Notes: generated by a model from the sequence alone, not told the origin. A DNA stretch of 64,000 nucleotides from Blastococcus sp. TML/M2B (GCF_016612865.1 NZ_JAENZZ010000001.1:248001-312000); one strand, 5' to 3'; counted from the first letter of the stretch, positions 35,330 through 46,505 are shown. Program-made: numbers and translations.

Positions 35330-36028
35330 TCAGGCGGTGGTGGCCTCCACGCGGGAGCGCTGGATCATCCGCAGGCCGATCGCGATCGCCGGGACGGCGC
35401 CGACGAGCGCGTACACGCCGAACAGCACCGGGCTGAAGGGCGTCGCCATCGAGGCAACCAGCGACGCGACGCACGGGGCGACCAGCCACCAGCTGATGAC
35501 GCCGGCCCGCGCCAGGCCCGAGTAGGCGATCACCGGCCCGAGCAGCCCGAACAGGGTCAGCGTGCCGGCGACGGCGACCCCCACGGAGCCGTTCACGGTC
35601 TCGAACAGCGCCAGGGCGGTGGCCTGGTCGAGCTCGCTGCCGATGGCGCCGGTCCAGTAGTCGAACTGCACCATGCCGGTGACGGTCACCAGGCCGATCG
35701 CCGAGAGCAGCGCGCCGACGATCGTCGTCCTGCTGCCGCGGCGGCCGCGGACCAGCGCCGGTGCGGCCAGCCAGGCCAGCGCCAGCGCCAGGTTCCCGTA
35801 GTGCAGGAGCATCGCGGAGAGCGCGGTCCGGCCCTCGTCGCGGGCCAGCGAGGCGATGTAGTCGGCGTCGGACATCGAGTCGGCCGGCGGCGAGGCGGCC
35901 ATACCGGTGACGTACAGCAGCGAGCCGGCGATCAGCGCGCCGCCGGCGAGCGGTAGCAGGCGGGAGCCGGCGGAACGGGGGCGCTCGTCGAGAGCCGGGG
36001 CGGGCGGGGTGGTGAGTGAGGTCGTCAT
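35330..36028 (-). CDS. Multi-spanning membrane protein, 232 aa
   Basis: About six hydrophobic helices (LLPLAGGALIAGSLLYVTGM, LALALAWLAAPALV, IVGALLSAIGLVTV and others) after a short Pro/Thr-rich cytosolic tail. Resembles uncharacterised DUF4386-like or related small membrane proteins, but I cannot name the family. Divergent from a two-component system, which may control it. aagcta at 36037-36042 gives TAGCTT on this strand, 8 nt before the ATG. Confidence 0.75.
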   Translation of the reverse strand: MTTSLTTPPAPALDERPRSAGSRLLPLAGGALIAGSLLYVTGMAASPPADSMSDADYIASLARDEGRTALSAMLLHYGNLALALAWLAAPALVRGRRGSRTTIVGALLSAIGLVTVTGMVQFDYWTGAIGSELDQATALALFETVNGSVGVAVAGTLTLFGLLGPVIAYSGLARAGVISWWLVAPCVASLVASMATPFSPVLFGVYALVGAVPAIAIGLRMIQRSRVEATTA

Positions 36029-36092
36029 GGCCGGAAAAGCTAGGGACGGCCGGGGGTGCGGGGCGTCCACCGGGACGGACCGATCTCCCTCC

Positions 36093-36139
36093 GCCGCGAG
36101 GGGGACCCGACGGCGTCCCCGTTCGGCCGCGAGGGGGAT
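36093..36139. promoter_or_regulatory. Two 13-bp direct repeats before the sensor kinase gene
   Basis: gccgcgaggggga at 36093-36105 and 36126-36138, 33 bp apart (about three helical turns), within the 145-nt divergent region. Candidate binding sites for the downstream NarL-type regulator (autoregulation, inference). Confidence 0.45.
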
Positions 36140-36161
36140 GTGCGCAGGTCCGCGCGGCCCC

Positions 36162-36167
36162 TAGCGT
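36162..36167 (+). promoter_or_regulatory. -10 box of the two-component operon (leaderless)
   Basis: TAGCGT, 6 nt before the ATG at 36174. Confidence 0.5.
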
Positions 36168-36173
36168 GCTCGC

Positions 36174-37358
36174 ATGCCGCGCTGGTCCGCCTCCCTCCCC
36201 GACCGCAGCCACCTGGTCTGGGCCGCCGTCGGGCTCGCGCTGGGCAGCATGTCCGTCGTCGAGACGGCGACCGACTCGGTCTTCGACTACGGCATGGCGG
36301 CGGCGCTGCCCGGGGTCGCGGTCGGCGTGCTGCTGGCGCTCAGCCCGCGCTGGCCGGCGGCCGCGGCACTGGCCGGCGCGTTCTCGGTCTTCGGCAACTA
36401 CGCGCTGGGCACCCCCGGTCCCGGGGGCGCCCAGCTGCTCGGCATGGGCGTGCTCATCGGGCACGCCGCCGCGGTGCTGCCGCCCTGGCGCGGTGCCGGC
36501 GTCGCGGCCCTCTCGGCGCTGGTCGTGGTCGGCTCCGGCTTCCTGGCCATCCCCTCGCCCTGGGAGGGGCTGTTCTACCTGCTGGTCGCCGCCGCCGCGT
36601 GGGGCGTCGGGGCGCTGGTCCACCAGGTGCAGGCGCGCTCGCGGGAGCTGCAGGTGCTCGCGGCCCGCCTGGCCGCGCAGCAGGAGGCCGTCGCGGCGTC
36701 CGCGGTGGTCGCCGAGCGGGCCCGGATCGCCCGCGAGGTGCACGACTCCGTGGCGCACTCGGTCAGCGTGATGGTGCTGCAGATGGGCGGGTTGCGCCGG
36801 CTGCTGCCCGACCACCCGGAGGCCCAGGAGGTGCTGCTGGGCCTGGAGCGGCTGGGCCGCGAGGCGGTCGACGAGATGCGCCGGGTGGTCGGCATCCTGC
36901 GCGACGGGGTGGCAGGGGAGGCCGCCGACCCGGCGCCGCAGCCCTCGCTGGCCCGGCTGGACGCCGTGCTCGACGAGCTCCGCGCCGGCGGCATGCCCAT
37001 CGAGCTGGTGGTCACCGGCGAGCCCGTCGAGCTGCCCCAGCTCGTGGACGTGAGCGCCGTGCGGGTCGTGCAGGAGGCGCTGTCCAACGTCGTCCGGCAC
37101 GCGGGCGCCGCCGCCACGCGGGTCGAGGTGGCCTGGAGCCGGGGCCAGGTCGCCGTCGCCGTCTGCGACGACGGGCGGCCGCGGGTGCCGGCCCCGCGGA
37201 GCGCGGGCGGCACCTCCGGTGGGCACGGCCAGCTGCACATGCGCGAACGGGTGGCGGTCTCCGGCGGCGCGCTGGAGGTGGGGCCGGTGCGCGGCGGCGG
37301 GTACCGGGTGCGCGCCACCTTCCCGCTGCCGGCGGAGGCCGCGGCGGTGCGCGCGTGA
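36174..37358 (+). CDS. Sensor histidine kinase (NarX/DesK type, HisKA_3)
   Basis: 394 residues. Four to six N-terminal membrane helices (to about 145), a coiled coil, then the HisKA_3 dimerisation domain with phospho-acceptor His190 in REVHDSVAHSVSVM. HATPase domain follows (VVQEALSNVVRHA as N box, later GGHGQLHMRERV). Signal unknown; the sensor is mostly within the membrane, as in DesK-like kinases. Overlaps its response regulator by GTGA. Confidence 0.92.
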   Translation: MPRWSASLPDRSHLVWAAVGLALGSMSVVETATDSVFDYGMAAALPGVAVGVLLALSPRWPAAAALAGAFSVFGNYALGTPGPGGAQLLGMGVLIGHAAAVLPPWRGAGVAALSALVVVGSGFLAIPSPWEGLFYLLVAAAAWGVGALVHQVQARSRELQVLAARLAAQQEAVAASAVVAERARIAREVHDSVAHSVSVMVLQMGGLRRLLPDHPEAQEVLLGLERLGREAVDEMRRVVGILRDGVAGEAADPAPQPSLARLDAVLDELRAGGMPIELVVTGEPVELPQLVDVSAVRVVQEALSNVVRHAGAAATRVEVAWSRGQVAVAVCDDGRPRVPAPRSAGGTSGGHGQLHMRERVAVSGGALEVGPVRGGGYRVRATFPLPAEAAAVRA

Positions 37359-38032
37359 CGATCCGGGTGGTGCTGGTCGACGACCAGGCGATGGTGCGCA
37401 CCGGCCTGCGCATGGTGCTCGCCGCCGAGGACGACATCGAGGTCGTCGGGGAGGCCGACGACGGCGCGGCCGGCGTCCGCGTGGTCACCGAGCTGATCCC
37501 GGACGTCGTGCTCATGGACGTGCGGATGCCCGGGACCGACGGGCTCGAGGCGGCCCGGCAGATCCTCGTCGCGGACCTGCCCACCCGTGTCGTCGTCCTG
37601 ACCACGTTCGACGAGGACGAGTACGTGGCCGCCGCCCTGCGCGCGGGGGTGAGCGGGTTCCTCCTCAAGGTGGCCCCGCCGGAGGACCTGGTCGGCGCCG
37701 TGCGCACGGTGGCCGCGGGGCAGGGGCTGCTCGACCCGGCGGTCACGCTGCGGGTGATCGAGCGGTACGCCGCCGCCCCGGCCCCCGATCCGGCCCGCGC
37801 CGCCGCGCTCGCCGGGCTCACCGAGCGGGAGACCGACGTGCTGGCCCTCGTCGCCGCCGGGCACTCCAACGCCGAGATCGCCGCCCGCCTCTACCTCGGC
37901 GAGGCGACGGTCAAGACCCACGTGAGCCGGATCCTGCTCAAGCTGGGTCTGCGCGACCGGGTGCAGGCCGTGGCGTTCGCCTACCGAGAGCGGGCTGGTG
38001 ACGCCCGGCGGTCGTTGAACGCGGGACGGTAA
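37355..38032 (+). CDS. Response regulator (NarL/LuxR family)
   Basis: 225 residues. Receiver domain with Asp55 (LMDVRMPG) as phosphorylation site, acidic pair VDDQ, Lys in FLLKVAPP. C-terminal LuxR-type helix-turn-helix (LTERETDVLALVAAGHSNAEIAARLYLGEATVKTH pattern). GTG start overlaps the kinase stop. Pairs with the kinase at 36174; targets may include its own promoter and the divergent membrane protein. Confidence 0.93.
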   Translation: MTIRVVLVDDQAMVRTGLRMVLAAEDDIEVVGEADDGAAGVRVVTELIPDVVLMDVRMPGTDGLEAARQILVADLPTRVVVLTTFDEDEYVAAALRAGVSGFLLKVAPPEDLVGAVRTVAAGQGLLDPAVTLRVIERYAAAPAPDPARAAALAGLTERETDVLALVAAGHSNAEIAARLYLGEATVKTHVSRILLKLGLRDRVQAVAFAYRERAGDARRSLNAGR

Positions 38033-38101
38033 CCTGGACGGCACCGCCGGTGTCCTCCGACGTCTGTGGTCCCCCGAGCCCCTCGAGACTCCCGGAGACC
38101 C

Positions 38102-40978
38102 GTGCTCGCTCTGCTGCTCCTCCACCTGGTCGCTGCGACGGCTGCGCCGTTGCTCGTGCGCTGGTGGGGGCGGCAGGCCTTCCTCGCCCTGGCGCTCGTC
38201 CCTGCGGCAGCCTTCGCCTGGACCATGGCCCAGCTCGGCACCGTCACCGGCGGCGACGAGGTCCGCGAGACGACGGCGTGGGTGCCCGCGCTCGACCTCG
38301 AGCTCGCGCTGCGCCTCGACGAGCTCTCCCTGACCCTGGCCGCGCTGGTCACCGGCGTCGGCGCGCTCGTGCTGCTCTACTGCGCGCGCTACTTCGAGCC
38401 CGACGACGAGGGCATCGGCCGCTTCGCCGGCAACCTCACCGCGTTCGCGGGCTCCATGCTCGGGCTCGTCCTCGCCGACGACCTGCTCCTGCTCTACGTG
38501 TTCTGGGAGCTCACCACCGTCTTCTCCTATCTGCTGATCGGCGGCTCCGGCGCCCGCCTGGCGGCCCGGCGCGCGGCCAGCCAGGCGCTGGTGCTCACCA
38601 CCGCCGGCGGCCTGGCGATGCTGGTCGGGCTGATCATGATCGGGGAGACCAGCGGCAGCTACCTGCTGTCGGAGGTGGTCGCGAACCCGGGCGACGGGCC
38701 GTTCCTGATCGCGGGCACGGTGCTGGTCCTGGTCGGGGCGATCACCAAGTCCGCGATGATCCCGTTCCACTTCTGGCTGCCCGCCGCCATGGAGGCGCCG
38801 ACGCCGGTCAGCGCCTACCTGCACGCCGCGGCCATGGTGAAGGCCGGCATCTACCTGGTGGCCCGCCTGGCGCCCGGATTCGCCGAGGTGCCGGGCTGGC
38901 GGCCGATCGTGCTCGGGCTGGGCCTGGCGACGATGCTCGTCGGCGGCTACCGCGCGCTGCGGCAGAACGACCTCAAGCTGCTGCTGGCCTTCGGCACCGT
39001 CAGCCAGCTGGGCTTCCTCATGGTGCTGGTCGGCGCCGGCAGCCAGGAGATGGCCGCGGCCGGGCTGGCGATGGTGGTCGCGCACGCCCTGTTCAAGTCC
39101 ACCCTCTTCCTGAGCGTCGGCGTGATCGACCACGCGACCGGCACCCGCGACCTGCGCGTGCTCTCCGGCCTCGGCCGCCGGCTGCCGGTGCTCGCCCTCG
39201 TCGCCGGGCTGGCCGGGGCCTCCATGGCCGGCATCCCGCCGCTGCTCGGCTTCGTCGGCAAGGAGGCGGCGTTCACCGCGCTGCTGGACGGCGGCCTGCC
39301 CGACCGCACCGCCGCCCTGCTGGAGCTGGCCGGGCTGGTGCTCGGGTCGGTGCTCACCGCGGCCTACACGTTCCGCTTCCTGTGGGGCGCCTTCGCCCGC
39401 AAGCCCGCCTGCGCCGACACCGAGCTGGTGCACCCGCCGACCGGACTCTTCCTCGCCGCCCCGGCGCTGCTGGCGACGGCGAGCCTGGTCCTCGGCCCGG
39501 GCAGCCCCCTGCTCGACCCGCTGGCTGCCGGCTACGCCGAGGACCTGCCGCTGATCGCCCCGGAGGCCGAGCACCTGGCGCTGTGGCACGGCCTGCAGCC
39601 GGCCCTGGCGCTCTCGGCCATCACCCTGCTCGGCGGCTACGCGATCTTCGCCCTCCGCGCGCCGATCAACCGGTTCCAGCGGAAGGTGGCCGTCGGCGCC
39701 TCGGCCGACGAGGGCTACTGGAACGTCATGCAGGGCCTGGACCGGCTGTCGGTGCTGGTCACCGGGACGACGCAGCGCGGCTCGCTGCCGGCCTACCTGG
39801 GCACGATCCTCGTCGTCGTCCTCGCGCTGCCCGGCAGCGTGCTGCTGTTCCGGGCGCCGTGGCCGGGGGAGTGGCGCGCCTGGGACACCCCGATCCAGGC
39901 GCTCGTCGGCGCGGTCGTGCTCATCGCCGCCGTGCTCGCGCTCCGGATCCGCCAGCGGCTGTCGGCGGTGCTCGTCGTCGGCGTCACCGGCTACGGCCTG
40001 GCCGTGCTGTTCGTGCTGCAGGGGGCGCCGGACCTCGCGCTCACCCAGTTCCTCATCGAGACGCTGACCCTGGTCGTCTTCGTCCTCGTGCTGCGCAAGC
40101 TGCCCAAGGACATCACCGACCGGCACCGCCCGCGCGAGCGCGCCGTCCGCGGCGTCATCGCCGTCGCCGTCGGCCTGCTCATGGCCTGCGTCGGGGCCGT
40201 GGCGCTCAGCTCGCGGACCGCCACCCCGGTCTCCGTCGACTACCCGGAGGCCGCCTACGAGTTCGGCGGCGGCCAGAACATCGTCAACGTGACCCTGGTC
40301 GACATCCGCGCCTGGGACACCCTCGGCGAGATCTCGGTGCTCGTCGTGGCCGCCACCGGCGTCGCCAGCCTGGTGTTCCTGCGCCGGCGCACCGGCGGTG
40401 TCGAGCGGATCGACCCCGTGCAGCTGGCCCGGCGCACCGACAACCTCCGCCGCGCGCCCCGCGGGCAGTGGCTGGCGGCGTCGGCCGCGCTGGCCCCCGA
40501 GCGGCGGTCGGTGGTGCTCGAGGTCATCACCCGGATCCTGTTCCACACCGTCGTCGTGTTCTCGGTGTACCTGCTGTTCAGCGGGCACAACGAACCCGGC
40601 GGCGGGTTCGCCGGCGGGCTGGTGGCCGGGCTCGCGCTCGTGCTGCGCTACCTCGCCGGCGGCCGCTACGAGCTGGGCGAGGCGGCGCCGGTCGACCCGG
40701 GCCTGCTGCTGGGCATCGGGCTGCTGTTCGCCGGCGGCACCGGCGTCGTCGGGCTGGCGTTGGGCGCCGAGGTGCTGCAGACGGCGATCCTGCAGACGAC
40801 GCTGCCGGTCCTGGGCGACGTCAAGCTCGTGACCTCGCTGTTCTTCGACATCGGCGTCTACCTGGTGGTGGTCGGCCTGGTCCTCGACATCCTGCGCAGC
40901 CTCGGCGCCGAGCTGGACCGCCAGGTGGACGAGAACGACCCGATCGACGCCGCGCCCGACGAGGTGATCGTCCGATGA
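38102..40978 (+). CDS. mnhA: Mnh/Mrp Na+/H+ antiporter subunit A with fused B domain
   Basis: 958 residues, about 20 helices. NuoL-like proton-channel core (LVLADDLLLLYVFWELTTVFSYLLIG, then FHFWLPAAMEAPTPVSAYLHAA and FKSTLFLSVG). A DUF4040-like segment follows, and the C-terminal MnhB domain begins near residue 810 (ITRILFHTVVVFSVYLLFSGH, NEPGGGFAGGL). No separate mnhB exists, consistent with the fused form in actinobacteria. GTG 38102 has a cggag site upstream. First gene of a six-gene operon with overlaps throughout. Complex exports Na+ (or other cations) in exchange for H+. Confidence 0.93.
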   Translation: MLALLLLHLVAATAAPLLVRWWGRQAFLALALVPAAAFAWTMAQLGTVTGGDEVRETTAWVPALDLELALRLDELSLTLAALVTGVGALVLLYCARYFEPDDEGIGRFAGNLTAFAGSMLGLVLADDLLLLYVFWELTTVFSYLLIGGSGARLAARRAASQALVLTTAGGLAMLVGLIMIGETSGSYLLSEVVANPGDGPFLIAGTVLVLVGAITKSAMIPFHFWLPAAMEAPTPVSAYLHAAAMVKAGIYLVARLAPGFAEVPGWRPIVLGLGLATMLVGGYRALRQNDLKLLLAFGTVSQLGFLMVLVGAGSQEMAAAGLAMVVAHALFKSTLFLSVGVIDHATGTRDLRVLSGLGRRLPVLALVAGLAGASMAGIPPLLGFVGKEAAFTALLDGGLPDRTAALLELAGLVLGSVLTAAYTFRFLWGAFARKPACADTELVHPPTGLFLAAPALLATASLVLGPGSPLLDPLAAGYAEDLPLIAPEAEHLALWHGLQPALALSAITLLGGYAIFALRAPINRFQRKVAVGASADEGYWNVMQGLDRLSVLVTGTTQRGSLPAYLGTILVVVLALPGSVLLFRAPWPGEWRAWDTPIQALVGAVVLIAAVLALRIRQRLSAVLVVGVTGYGLAVLFVLQGAPDLALTQFLIETLTLVVFVLVLRKLPKDITDRHRPRERAVRGVIAVAVGLLMACVGAVALSSRTATPVSVDYPEAAYEFGGGQNIVNVTLVDIRAWDTLGEISVLVVAATGVASLVFLRRRTGGVERIDPVQLARRTDNLRRAPRGQWLAASAALAPERRSVVLEVITRILFHTVVVFSVYLLFSGHNEPGGGFAGGLVAGLALVLRYLAGGRYELGEAAPVDPGLLLGIGLLFAGGTGVVGLALGAEVLQTAILQTTLPVLGDVKLVTSLFFDIGVYLVVVGLVLDILRSLGAELDRQVDENDPIDAAPDEVIVR

Positions 40979-41506
40979 CGCCCACCGTCGTCCTGCCGGT
41001 GATCATCGGCGGCCTCTACGCCGCCGGGGTCTACCTGCTGCTGGACCGCAGCCTGACCCGCGTGCTGCTCGGCGTCCTGCTGCTCGGCAACGCCACCAAC
41101 CTGCTGCTGCTGTCCTCGGGCGGCCCGAACGGCCGCGCGCCGATCCTCGGCTACGCAGAACCCGAGGAGATGACCGACCCGATGCCCCAGGCGCTGATCC
41201 TCACCGCCATCGTCATCACCTTCGGGATCTCCGCGTTCCTGCTGGCGATCATCTACCGCTCCTGGCGGCTGGTCCGGCAGGAGGTCGTCGGGGTGGACGA
41301 GGAGGACCGCCGGGTGGCGCGCCGCTCGCGCAGCACCGACGCCGACGAGATCGACCCGGACGACCTCGCCCCCGAGGACCGCCCGGCCGGGCACGCCGAC
41401 AGCCTGCAGTCCGACGCCGAGGTGGAGGCGCTGCTGGAGCAACGGCTCCCCGGCATCCCCTCCGACGACGTCGACCTGCCGGTCTGGGGAAGGCGGGAAC
41501 CGGTGA
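40975..41506 (+). CDS. mnhC: Mnh/Mrp antiporter subunit C, frameshifted at the C-terminus
   Basis: About 176 residues. NuoK-like with three helices (VVLPVIIGGLYAAGVYLLL, VLLGVLLLGNATNLLLL, ALILTAIVITFGISAFLLAI) and an acidic tail. As written, the frame continues into mnhD and gives a C-D fusion. A run tGGGGaa at 41485-41491 is probably one G too long; with three Gs the protein ends ..LPVWEGGNR at a TGA (41504-41506) in a GTGA overlap with mnhD, like every other junction here. ATG overlaps the mnhA stop. Confidence 0.82.
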
Positions 41507-43266
41507 TCAGCGTCCTGACCCCCCTGCCGGTGCTGCTGCCGCTCCTGGGCGCAGCCGCGGCGCTGCTGGTCGGCGGGCGGCACCCGGGCGTGCAGCGGGC
41601 GCTGAGCATCGTGGTGCTCACCGCGGTGCTCACCGTCTCGGTCGTGCTGCTCGTCATCGCCGACTCCGACGGCGCCGCCTCGGTCTCCGTGGGCGGCTGG
41701 CCGGTGCCGCTGGGCATCGTGCTGGTCGTCGACCGGCTGTCGGCTCTCATGCTGGTGGTCGCGGCGACGGTGGCGCTCGGGGTGCTCGTGTTCGCCGTCG
41801 GCCAGGGCTCGGCCGACGGCGACGAGGAGACGCCGCTGTCGATCTTCCACCCGACGTTCCTGGTGCTGATCGCGGGCGTGGCCAACGCGTTCCTCGCCGG
41901 CGACCTGTTCAACCTCTACGTCGGCTTCGAGATCCTGCTGACCGCCAGCTACGTGCTGCTGACCCTCGGCGGCTCGGCCCCCCGCATCCGCGCCGGCATC
42001 ACCTACATCGTGGTGAGCCTGCTGTCGTCGCTGATCTTCCTCGCCGCGATCGCGCTGGTCTACGCGTCGACCGGCACGGTGAACCTGGCCCAGCTCGCCG
42101 TCCGGCTGCAGGAGCTGCCCGACGGCACCCAGCTGTTGCTGCAGTCGATGCTGCTCATCGCGTTCGCCATCAAGGCGGCGGTCTTCCCGCTGTCGGCGTG
42201 GTTGCCGGACAGCTACCCGACCGCGCCGGCGCCGGTCACCGCGGTGTTCGCCGGCCTGCTGACCAAGGTCGGCGTCTACGCGATCATCCGCACCCAGACG
42301 CTGCTGTTCCCGGGTGGGGCGTTCGACGGGATCCTCATGTGGGCGGCGCTCGCGACGATGGTGATCGGCATCCTCGGTGCGGTGGCGCAGACCGACATCC
42401 GGCGGATCCTGTCGTTCACGCTGGTCAGCCACATCGGCTACATGGTGTTCGGCATCGCGCTGGCCTCCACCGCGGGGCTGGCCGGCGCGATCTTCTACGT
42501 CGTCCACCACATCGCCATCCAGACCACGCTGTTCCTGGTCGCCGGGCTCGTCGAGCGGCAGGGCGGGTCGACGTCGGTGGACCGGCTGGGCGGCCTCGCG
42601 ACGGCGTCGCCGCTGCTCGCCGTCCTGTACTTCGTGCCGGCCATGAACCTGGCGGGGATCCCACCGTTCTCCGGCTTCATCGGCAAGGTCGGGCTGCTCG
42701 AGGCGGGCATCGACGACGGCGGCACGCTGCCGGTGGTGCTGGTCGTGGGCGGCGTCGTGACCAGCCTGCTCACGCTGGTGGCGATCTCGCGGGTCTGGAA
42801 CCGCGCGTTCTGGCGGCCACCGGCGCAGTCGGCGGCGCAGGATTCCTCGGACGCCGCGGCCGCCGACGCCGGGCCGGAGCTGCAGCCGGCGGGCGTGTCC
42901 GCCGACGCCCCGGGTGCCGCGGAGACCGACGCCGGGGGTGCCGACGAGGCGGCCGCAGCGGGCGCGTCGGCGGCCGGGGGACGCCGGGCCGCGCGGCGCG
43001 CGGCGTGGCTGCGGCACACCGCCGTCGCGACCGACTCCGAGCCGGCCGAGGCCGGGCGGGGCGGGGAGCGCGGGCGGGGCCGGGAACGGCCGCTGGAGCC
43101 GCTGCCCCGGGTGATGGTCGGGGCCACCGCGGCGATGGTCGTGGTGACCGTGGGCCTCACCGCCGTCGCCGGCCCGCTGTACGGGGTGGCGATGCGCGCT
43201 GCCGAGGACCTGCGGGACCGGACGCCGTACATCTCCGCCGTCTTCGGAGCGGAGGACGCGCAGTGA
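41503..43266 (+). CDS. mnhD: Mnh/Mrp antiporter subunit D
   Basis: 587 residues. NuoN/NuoM-like proton-translocating subunit (PF00361): VANAFLAGDLFNLYVGFEIL, FPLSAWLPDSYPTAPAPVTA, TDIRRILSFTLVSHIGYMVF. Unusual: a hydrophilic Ala/Asp/Glu then Arg-rich insertion of about 95 residues (about 440-535) sits before the last helix (VMVGATAAMVVVTVGLTAV). GTG 41503 is inferred from the overlap pattern (see mnhC). Confidence 0.9.
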   Translation: MISVLTPLPVLLPLLGAAAALLVGGRHPGVQRALSIVVLTAVLTVSVVLLVIADSDGAASVSVGGWPVPLGIVLVVDRLSALMLVVAATVALGVLVFAVGQGSADGDEETPLSIFHPTFLVLIAGVANAFLAGDLFNLYVGFEILLTASYVLLTLGGSAPRIRAGITYIVVSLLSSLIFLAAIALVYASTGTVNLAQLAVRLQELPDGTQLLLQSMLLIAFAIKAAVFPLSAWLPDSYPTAPAPVTAVFAGLLTKVGVYAIIRTQTLLFPGGAFDGILMWAALATMVIGILGAVAQTDIRRILSFTLVSHIGYMVFGIALASTAGLAGAIFYVVHHIAIQTTLFLVAGLVERQGGSTSVDRLGGLATASPLLAVLYFVPAMNLAGIPPFSGFIGKVGLLEAGIDDGGTLPVVLVVGGVVTSLLTLVAISRVWNRAFWRPPAQSAAQDSSDAAAADAGPELQPAGVSADAPGAAETDAGGADEAAAAGASAAGGRRAARRAAWLRHTAVATDSEPAEAGRGGERGRGRERPLEPLPRVMVGATAAMVVVTVGLTAVAGPLYGVAMRAAEDLRDRTPYISAVFGAEDAQ

Positions 43267-43877
43267 GCGCCGGGGGGCGAGCCGTGGGCACGGACCCGGG
43301 TGGCGAGGGGCTGGCCCACCAGCTGAAGCACCAGGTGCCGCTGATGCTGTGGCTGGTCTTCGTCTGGATGCTGCTGTGGGGCACCTGGTCGTGGGCGAAC
43401 CTGATCAGCGGGTCCGTGGTGGCCCTGGCGGTGACCGTGCTGCTGCCGCTGCCCCCGGTGATCGGCGGCGCACGGGTGCACCCGGTGGGGCTGGCGGTCT
43501 TCGTCGGCTACTTCTTCGTCGACCTGGTGCGCTCGGCGGCGCTGGTGGCGTGGCAGACGCTGCGGCCGGGCGGGATCGGCAACAGCGCGATCATCCAGGT
43601 GCAGATGCGCACCGACTCCGACCTGCTGCTGACCATCGTGGCCGAGTCGCTGACGCTGGTGCCCGGCTCGGTGGTGATCGACATGGACCGCGAGCGGCGG
43701 ACGCTGTCGCTGCACATCCTGCACGTGCGCGACCTCGCCGACGTGGAGTCGCGCCGGGCCGCGGTGCTGGCCGAGGAGGAGCGGGTGGTGCGGGCGTTCG
43801 GGTCGCCGGACGAGATCGCCGCGCTCGCGCACGCCCCGGGTGAGGCGCCGGTCGCGACGGGGAGGCGGACACCGTGA
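43263..43877 (+). CDS. mnhE: Mnh/Mrp antiporter subunit E
   Basis: 204 residues. Two or three N-terminal helices (LMLWLVFVWMLLWGTWSW, LAVFVGYFFVDLVRSAALVAW), then the MnhE cytosolic domain with SLTLVPGSVVIDMD and LHILHVRD. GTG overlaps the mnhD stop. Slightly longer than usual owing to N- and C-terminal tails. Confidence 0.92.
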   Translation: MSAGGRAVGTDPGGEGLAHQLKHQVPLMLWLVFVWMLLWGTWSWANLISGSVVALAVTVLLPLPPVIGGARVHPVGLAVFVGYFFVDLVRSAALVAWQTLRPGGIGNSAIIQVQMRTDSDLLLTIVAESLTLVPGSVVIDMDRERRTLSLHILHVRDLADVESRRAAVLAEEERVVRAFGSPDEIAALAHAPGEAPVATGRRTP

Positions 43878-44218
43878 TCGCCGTGTTCTGGGCGGCCTAC
43901 GTGATGCTCGGCGCGGGTGCGCTGCTCACCCTGGTGCGGCTGGCGCGCGGCCCGTCGCTGCTGGACCGGGTGGTGGCCACCGACGTCCTGCTGGTGATCA
44001 TCTCGGCGGGCCTGGCGGTGTACGCGGCGCTGCAGCGCGACCCGACCGTCGTGCCGGTGCTCGTGGTGGTGTCGCTGCTGGCCTTCGTCGGCTCGGTGTC
44101 GGTGGCCCGCTACATCGGCGGCATGCTCCTCACCTCCGGCGGGGACGGCCAGGACGTCGGCCTGCCGCTGGCCGACGAGGAGCGGATCGCCCGAGGGGCG
44201 GAGGAGGAGCGGCGATGA
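43874..44218 (+). CDS. mnhF: Mnh/Mrp antiporter subunit F
   Basis: 114 residues, three helices; RLARGPSLLDRVVATDVL is the family motif. C-terminal acidic tail. GTG start overlaps mnhE. Confidence 0.93.
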   Translation: MIAVFWAAYVMLGAGALLTLVRLARGPSLLDRVVATDVLLVIISAGLAVYAALQRDPTVVPVLVVVSLLAFVGSVSVARYIGGMLLTSGGDGQDVGLPLADEERIARGAEEERR

Positions 44219-44664
44219 GCGACGTGGACAGCGTCCGCGACGTCGTGGCCGTGGTGCTCCTGCTGGCGGGGGCGTTCCTGTGCCTCACCGCCGGGCTGGG
44301 CCTCGTGCGGTTCCACGACGTGCTGACCCGCATGCACGCGGGCACCAAGCCGCAGGTGCTCGGCATCCTGCTGATCATGATCGGCGGCGCGATCCGGCTG
44401 GAGGGCTGGTCGGCAACGTGGATGCTGCTGCTGGTCGCGGTGTTCCAGATGCTCACCGCCCCGGTGAGCGCGCACATGATCAGCCGGGTGGCCTACCGCC
44501 GGCGGCACGTGCGGCGCGACCTGCTGCTGGTCGACGAGCTGCGCACCGGCGAGGCGGCCGACCGGCTGTACCGCGGCGACGAGCCGGCCGACGCCCCGCC
44601 GGAGGAGCCCGCGACGGCGCTCGAGGAGAGCCGTCGCGACGAGGGGACCCTCCCGCCCGCCTGA
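44215..44664 (+). CDS. mnhG: Mnh/Mrp antiporter subunit G
   Basis: 149 residues, three helices with GLGLVRFHDVLTRMHAGTKPQ typical of MnhG, then a hydrophilic C-terminal tail with many acidic residues. ATG overlaps mnhF. Last gene of the operon; a hairpin covers its stop codon. Confidence 0.93.
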   Translation: MSDVDSVRDVVAVVLLLAGAFLCLTAGLGLVRFHDVLTRMHAGTKPQVLGILLIMIGGAIRLEGWSATWMLLLVAVFQMLTAPVSAHMISRVAYRRRHVRRDLLLVDELRTGEAADRLYRGDEPADAPPEEPATALEESRRDEGTLPPA

Positions 44665-44673
44665 GCGGGAGGG
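44648..44673. terminator. Terminator between mnhG and leuA
   Basis: ccctcccgc/gcgggaggg 9-bp perfect stem, 8-nt loop containing the mnhG stop codon, between convergent genes only 22 nt apart. Confidence 0.6.
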
Positions 44674-44686
44674 ACCCCCGGTCCGC

Positions 44687-46492
<1,806 letters not shown>

Positions 46493-46505
46493 TCACGGCG
46501 GGACA

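Noticed and set aside
36575-40588. A 1,337-codon open frame on the minus strand
   Set aside because: It is antisense to the two-component genes and mnhA, has Arg/Gln/His/Asp-rich composition typical of a GC-driven shadow frame, and shows no domain.
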